Assembly (NCBI GenBank): GCA_035301985.1
Contig: DATGTE010000041.1
Location: 1-46,263, forward strand
Source of the DNA: DASUXY01 sp035301985
GTDB lineage: Bacteria > Bacillota > Bacilli > Bacillales > Amphibacillaceae
DNA: 46,263 bases
Direction of reading: 5' to 3'
Each line of letters opens with the position of its first letter. Within the stretch, counting starts at the first letter, position 1. The position numbers were made by a program, and so were the translations under genes. The notes under the pieces are model-generated. The model did not search any database. It worked only from the letters and a program-made list of their open reading frames with translations, and was not told the origin of the DNA. This document shows, in pieces, positions 41,964-46,263 of the stretch.

Positions 41964-44378
41964 ATGGCCTTTAATCATCAAGAAATTGAAAAGAAATGGC
42001 AAACGTATTGGCACGACAACAAAACATTTAAAACGGATACATATTCGAATAAAGAAAAAGTGTATGCACTCGATATGTTTCCGTATCCCTCAGGAACAGG
42101 TCTCCACGTCGGCCATCCGCTAGGGTATACGGCAACAGATATTCTTTCACGCATGAAGCGGATGCAAGGTTATGAAGTGCTTCATCCGATGGGGTGGGAT
42201 GCTTTTGGGTTGCCTGCTGAACAGTACGCTCTTGATACGGGAAATAGTCCAGCAGAATTTACATTGAAAAATATCGCGACCTTAAAGCGCCAAATTCAGG
42301 AGCTTGGTTTTTCTTATGATTGGGACCGAGAAATTAGTACAACAGACCCAGAGTATTATAAATGGACGCAATGGATTTTTATCAAGTTATATGAACATGG
42401 GCTTGCGTATATGGACGAAGTGTCTGTGAACTGGTGCCCCGCGCTTGGAACCGTTTTAGCGAATGAAGAAGTCATTGATGGAAAAAGTGAGCGAGGTGGG
42501 CATCCTGTAGTTCGTAAGCCGATGAAACAATGGATGTTAAAAATCACAGCATATGCTGATCGCTTGCTAGATGATTTAGAAGAAGTCGATTGGCCTGAAA
42601 GTATTAAAGAGATGCAACGTAATTGGATCGGTCGTTCAGAAGGGGCAGATGTGACGTTTACAATTGATGGGTTTGATGAGGAATTCACAGTGTTTACGAC
42701 ACGGCCCGACACATTATTTGGCGCAACATATGCTGTATTGGCACCTGAACATCCACTTGTGAAGAAAATTGTCTCAGAAGAGCAGAAAGAAGCTGTTCAA
42801 CGTTATTTAAAAGATATAGAAGCGAAATCAGACTTAGAGAGAACGGATTTAGCAAAAGATAAGACAGGTGTTTTTACAGGCGCCTACGCTGTCAACCCAG
42901 TGAACAATGCAAAAATTCCTATTTGGATTGCTGATTATGTACTCATGTCCTATGGTACAGGAGCGATTATGGCTGTTCCTGCCCATGATGAACGCGACTA
43001 TGAATTCGCTCAAAAGTTTGATTTACCCATTGTGGAAGTCGTCTCGGGTGGAGATATTTCAAAAGAAGCGTATGTCGGAGACGGGAAACTGATCAATTCC
43101 GATTTTCTCAATGGTTTGAATAAAGAAGAAGCGATATCGAAAATGATCGAATGGTTGGAGAAGAATGGCAAAGGAACGAAAAAGGTTTCTTATCGCCTCA
43201 GAGATTGGCTTTTCTCTCGGCAGCGATATTGGGGAGAACCGATTCCGATTATCCATTGGGAAGATGGGACGATGACAACTGTACCAGAAGAAGAATTACC
43301 ATTGCGATTGCCTGAAATGACAGAGATTAAACCATCTGGTACGGGGGAATCTCCTCTAGCAAACAGTGATTGGATTCATGTCGTAGATCCAGAAACAGGC
43401 ATGAAAGGACGCCGAGAAACGAATACGATGCCACAATGGGCGGGAAGTTGCTGGTATTTCTTACGTTTTATCGATCCTCATAACGATGAACAAATAGCGG
43501 ATCCTAAAGCATTAGAGGAATGGATGCCAGTCGATGTATATATTGGTGGTGCAGAGCATGCCGTTCTTCACTTATTGTACGCACGTTTTTGGCATAAATT
43601 TTTATATGACATCGGTGTTGTTCCGACGAAGGAGCCTTTTCAAAAATTATACAACCAAGGGATGATTCTTGGTGAAGACAATGTAAAAATGAGTAAGTCC
43701 ATCGGAAATGTTGTTAATCCAGATGATATTATTTCTTCACACGGAGCGGATACATTAAGATTATACGAGATGTTTATGGGACCATTAGACGCTGATATTG
43801 CCTGGTCAACAACAGGAGTTGACGGTGCAAGACGATTCCTTGATCGCGTATGGCGTTTAATCGTTCGTGAAGATGGATCGATTTCTGATAAGATTGTAGA
43901 TCAAACTGATGATACTTCTTTAGATAAAGTGTATCATCAAACAGTCAAAAAAGTGACCGAGGATTATGAGAACTATCACTTTAATACAGGGATCTCGCAG
44001 CTGATGGTATTTGTGAATGAAGCTTATAAAGTAGATCACATTCCAAAAGATTACATTGAAGGATTTATTAAGTTGCTTTCTCCAATTACACCTCACATTG
44101 CTGAAGAGATTTGGGAGCGTCTCGGTCATGAAGATACGATTAGTTATGAAAAATGGCCAACGTATGACTCATCAAAAATCGTTGACGATGAAATTGAAAT
44201 CGTCATTCAAGTGATGGGGAAAGTACGGGCGAAAATGAATGTTGAAAAAGATCTATCAAAAGAGGAGTTAGAGAAAAAAGCGTTACAACATGAAAACATC
44301 CAACAATGGATTGAAGGGAAAACCGTTCGAAAAGTCATTGTCGTTCCAGGTAAACTTGTGAATATTGTTGCTAATTAA
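41964..44378 (+). CDS. leuS: leucyl-tRNA synthetase
   Basis: An 804-residue class I synthetase of bacterial type. The HIGH motif is HVGH in SGTGLHVGHPLG, the CP1 editing domain (~220-410) has TTRPDTLFGATYAVLAPEHP and its DERDYEFA segment, and the KMSKS motif is VKMSKSIGNVV near 575. A C-terminal anticodon-binding and LeuRS-specific domain follow. ATG start after GGAGG. Controlled by the upstream T-box. Confidence 0.98.
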   Translation: MAFNHQEIEKKWQTYWHDNKTFKTDTYSNKEKVYALDMFPYPSGTGLHVGHPLGYTATDILSRMKRMQGYEVLHPMGWDAFGLPAEQYALDTGNSPAEFTLKNIATLKRQIQELGFSYDWDREISTTDPEYYKWTQWIFIKLYEHGLAYMDEVSVNWCPALGTVLANEEVIDGKSERGGHPVVRKPMKQWMLKITAYADRLLDDLEEVDWPESIKEMQRNWIGRSEGADVTFTIDGFDEEFTVFTTRPDTLFGATYAVLAPEHPLVKKIVSEEQKEAVQRYLKDIEAKSDLERTDLAKDKTGVFTGAYAVNPVNNAKIPIWIADYVLMSYGTGAIMAVPAHDERDYEFAQKFDLPIVEVVSGGDISKEAYVGDGKLINSDFLNGLNKEEAISKMIEWLEKNGKGTKKVSYRLRDWLFSRQRYWGEPIPIIHWEDGTMTTVPEEELPLRLPEMTEIKPSGTGESPLANSDWIHVVDPETGMKGRRETNTMPQWAGSCWYFLRFIDPHNDEQIADPKALEEWMPVDVYIGGAEHAVLHLLYARFWHKFLYDIGVVPTKEPFQKLYNQGMILGEDNVKMSKSIGNVVNPDDIISSHGADTLRLYEMFMGPLDADIAWSTTGVDGARRFLDRVWRLIVREDGSISDKIVDQTDDTSLDKVYHQTVKKVTEDYENYHFNTGISQLMVFVNEAYKVDHIPKDYIEGFIKLLSPITPHIAEEIWERLGHEDTISYEKWPTYDSSKIVDDEIEIVIQVMGKVRAKMNVEKDLSKEELEKKALQHENIQQWIEGKTVRKVIVVPGKLVNIVAN

Positions 44379-44455
44379 AATCCTAGCAAGTAAAACTTTA
44401 CGTATAGTCAGGGAAACAAAAGAGGCTGGGACCTAACCAGCTTCAAATAATGAAT

Positions 44456-44498
44456 AAAAGGATTGGATCATAAAATTTTGTTGACCCAATCCTTTTTT
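44456..44498. terminator. terminator region after leuS
   Basis: AAAAGGATTGGATC pairs with GACCCAATCCTTTT (one mismatch), loop 13, then T-run. It is preceded at 44420-44445 by an AGAGGCTGGGAC sequence like repeats often seen in terminator regions of Staphylococcus and Bacillaceae. Confidence 0.8.
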
Positions 44499-44524
44499 GT
44501 TCTTTACGATTCAGTGTTTTTATC

Positions 44525-44644
44525 ATGATCATTGAAGTAGCACATAAAATAGGATTTGCGTTCATAGCAGTTAACTTAGGGAAATACACTGCCATGAACA
44601 ATATCATAATTGGATTTATGCTCACATTTTTTAATGATATGTGA
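44525..44644 (+). pseudogene. possible remnant of a transposase or membrane protein C-terminus
   Basis: A 39-codon frame with no ribosome site, reading MIIEVAHKIGFAFIAVNLG then KYTAMNNIIIGFM. The 'GFAFIAVNL.KY' pattern reminds me of the C-terminal end of some DDE (IS1182-like) transposases, but the evidence is weak. The opposite strand has a 60-codon frame with no ribosome site either. Confidence 0.25.
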
Positions 44645-44667
44645 ACGGATGAACGTCCAGTGTTCTT

Positions 44668-45420
44668 TTATGATGAAGCGATCCATTTTGTTTGGAGAAT
44701 GATCCATTGATTGTTTTCATAATACCAAAGTGTCTCAATCGTCCCCAAATGATCTGACTGATTACCTTCACTGATATACTGATGACTTTTTAACCCGTAT
44801 CCTTTGCTGCGACTAATAAAGACAGGCTCATAAAAGGCAATGGGGTCAATCGTGAGAGGGCTCTCTTTTAATAATGTTCCTTCATGATTATAAATATTTA
44901 ATCGGATATAGTCTTCGGACCGATTCGATATATCGATCACAATTGGTTTTGAATGAGGAACGATTTGAATTTCAATGTTGAAATCATCAATAAATTTTCC
45001 ATTAGCTCCTTGATGAGAAGGTAGCTTGATTTCGGTCCGTTTACCGTTTTTTAAGCTGTGTACATAATGTTTATACATCTCTTTGTCCTGATCAATCAAG
45101 CTTTGAAAATATAAATCGCTTATTTGATCATGATTTAAATCAATGATCTTTAACGAAGGTTGATAACCTCCCTGATAAGGTATTTCCCACGACTTCCCAT
45201 CATCTGTTGTCACAACTATTTTAATATCCTTATAATATACATCAGATAAAGGGATGCCCTTCACTTCTATTGTTTCTTTCATCCCGTCACCAGTAACATC
45301 CTCTTTGTAAGTGGCGAGTTGCTTAAATTCTGAGTCTTGAGCACTCGCGTAGGTGATCATTGTAAAATTAAACAGAAGTATACATATAAGGATATTTGAT
45401 TTCCAAAAGGCTTGTTCCAT
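44668..45420 (-). CDS. secreted protein with calcium-loop-like motifs
   Basis: A 250-residue secreted protein; I do not recognise a named family. A hydrophobic signal (residues ~8-26, ending near TYASA) has likely cleavage after Ala. The mature part begins with DVTGDGMKETIEV and later DLNHDQISDLYF, both resembling the D-x-[DN]-x-D-G calcium loops of VCBS/FG-GAP-type repeats. The rest is beta-rich, with a Tyr/Trp C-terminus (LWYYENNQWIIL). The chosen start (45420) is five bases after GAGGGA. Oriented against leuS. Confidence 0.7.
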   Translation of the reverse strand: MEQAFWKSNILICILLFNFTMITYASAQDSEFKQLATYKEDVTGDGMKETIEVKGIPLSDVYYKDIKIVVTTDDGKSWEIPYQGGYQPSLKIIDLNHDQISDLYFQSLIDQDKEMYKHYVHSLKNGKRTEIKLPSHQGANGKFIDDFNIEIQIVPHSKPIVIDISNRSEDYIRLNIYNHEGTLLKESPLTIDPIAFYEPVFISRSKGYGLKSHQYISEGNQSDHLGTIETLWYYENNQWIILQTKWIASS

Positions 45421-45530
45421 AATCATCCCTCACTTCGGTTATCCACTATTTTGTGTCAAATGTTTTCATGATATGTATAAAATGATACGATTAGAAAACG
45501 GGGAATGATAAAAGGGAGGAAATTTCTAAT

Positions 45531-45839
45531 ATGAGAGTCCAAGATGTAACGAGTGATGTTGTGCAACAATTAATTAAGGAAGATAAAGATCTTGTATTAG
45601 TCGATGTTAGAGAGCAAGAGGAATTAGAGCAAGGAATGATCGAAAATGCGAGACACATTCCTCTAGGAGATATTCCGCACGTATTGAATGAACTAAGTCA
45701 AAGTAAACATTATGTTATGATCTGTCGTTCAGGTAGAAGAAGTATGATCGCTGCACTTTTTTTGGATGAAAAAGGGTATAAAGCATCAAATTTAAAAGGT
45801 GGAATGCTTGAATGGAACGGCGAAATATTTTTCAAATAA
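45531..45839 (+). CDS. ytwF: YtwF-like rhodanese-domain protein
   Basis: A 102-residue single rhodanese domain. LVDVREQEELEQGMIENARHIPLG opens the domain (quoted in part), and the active-site loop is CRSGRRS with catalytic Cys65. GGMLEWNG closes it. It could transfer sulfane sulfur as a persulfide. The size and position near leuS fit B. subtilis YtwF. ATG start after GGGAGGA. Confidence 0.88.
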   Translation: MRVQDVTSDVVQQLIKEDKDLVLVDVREQEELEQGMIENARHIPLGDIPHVLNELSQSKHYVMICRSGRRSMIAALFLDEKGYKASNLKGGMLEWNGEIFFK

Positions 45840-45870
45840 TAAAGTGGCAAAAATTACCCCCCCATTCGTG

Positions 45871-45899
45871 TTGCAATCTTATGATGAACTATGTATAAT
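45871..45899 (+). promoter_or_regulatory. rRNA operon promoter P1
   Basis: TTGCAA, 17-base spacer, TATAAT. It lies about 345 bases before the 16S gene, forming a tandem pair with the promoter at 46001. Confidence 0.75.
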
Positions 45900-46000
45900 A
45901 ACATTTGCTCGCTCAAGTTTATAAGTGTATAGTCATTGATGAATATGTGGGATATCGTTATTCGTAAATGACATTTTATAAAACGGTGAGCAATAAAAAG

Positions 46001-46029
46001 TTGACAAAAACATTATCCTTTGCTATGCT
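46001..46029 (+). promoter_or_regulatory. rRNA operon promoter P2
   Basis: A consensus TTGACA, 17-base spacer, TATGCT. Typical of the second rrn promoter in Bacillaceae. Confidence 0.85.
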
Positions 46030-46035
46030 AATTAA

Positions 46036-46243
46036 GTCAGAGAGATAGTTGTAAATGAAATTGCTCTTTGAAAACTGAACAAAACAACGAGTATGAAATG
46101 GGAAAACACCTCCGTGTTTTTCCGGTGATCGACTCAAAGATTTTGATTGACATGAAACGTCAATGATTATATTTGGTTGATCGCAAATGTAACGAAGCTA
46201 AGATTATTCAATGATTGATTCATTTCAATCATGATCTATAAAC
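46036..46243 (+). promoter_or_regulatory. rRNA leader with boxA-like antitermination site
   Basis: Contains TGCTCTTTGAAAACT (46062-46076), the boxA-like sequence of Bacillus rrn leaders. A hairpin GGAAAACAC/GTGTTTTTCC lies at about 46101-46123, and a stem ATGATTGA/TCAATCAT at 46211-46232 lies near the 16S end. Confidence 0.85.
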
Positions 46244-46263
46244 TTTATGGAGAGTTTGATCTT
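46244..46263 (+). rRNA. 16S rRNA, first ~20 bases only
   Basis: The last bases, TTTATGGAGAGTTTGATCTT, match the 5' end of 16S rRNA (AGAGTTTGATC is the universal 27F primer site). The window cuts the gene here. The base after GATC is T where C or A is usual. Confidence 0.9.

Overview
The window is a housekeeping stretch of a low-GC Firmicute chromosome, most likely a spore-forming Bacillaceae member. The evidence is AGGAGG-type ribosome binding sites with frequent TTG/GTG starts, Bacillus-type FMN, SAM and T-box leaders, a Bacillus-type rRNA leader, and spore-related genes (yutH, kapB). Gene order follows blocks of the B. subtilis yut/yum/yui, kapB-patB-pgi-yugI, men, ytkD-ytl-pckA-metK and ytoA-ytqB-leuS regions. 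I could not run searches, so the genus is not assigned.

Layout. 1-6.9 kb: yutE, a SufR-like four-cysteine regulator, yutF, yutG, yutH, a D-2-hydroxyacid dehydrogenase, then Fe-S related genes yutI, yuzD, yutM and an Fnr/Crp-family regulator with three cysteines. 7.0-10.8 kb: redox genes yumC and yumB, then yuiB and yuiC. 10.9-17 kb: deoD, a lone HPr gene, kapB, a small membrane protein, a SodC-like lipoprotein lacking one copper ligand, patB, pgi, yugI, and a possible 34-residue membrane ORF partly antisense to yugI. 17.4-24.7 kb: an M42 aminopeptidase, a very large multidomain bacillopeptidase F-like protease, an FMN-riboswitch-controlled ribU, and an IS3-family remnant. 24.7-32.8 kb: menaquinone synthesis, with menA-menI divergent from menF-D-H-B-E; menC is absent. 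32.8-38.4 kb: a small conserved gene, ytkD, an ABC importer (ytlA/C/D) and pckA. 38.5-45.8 kb: SAM-riboswitch metK, a gamma-carbonic-anhydrase-like protein, mnmM (ytqB), T-box leuS, a secreted calcium-loop-like protein and a rhodanese. The window ends in the tandem promoters, leader and first ~20 bases of a 16S rRNA gene.

How the genes fit together. Several modules concern redox and iron: Fe-S carriers (yutI, yutM), putative Fe-S or redox-sensing regulators, NADH dehydrogenase and flavodoxin reductase, menaquinone synthesis and riboflavin uptake. This fits a respiring organism adjusting electron transport. Most transcription units end in clear intrinsic terminators, often shared between convergent genes. 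I see no CRISPR array, prophage, toxin-antitoxin pair, tRNA gene or defence island. I also see no convincing new multi-gene system; the more unusual points are individual variants (cysteine layouts, a missing copper ligand, a second metK promoter, a small antisense ORF), listed as findings.
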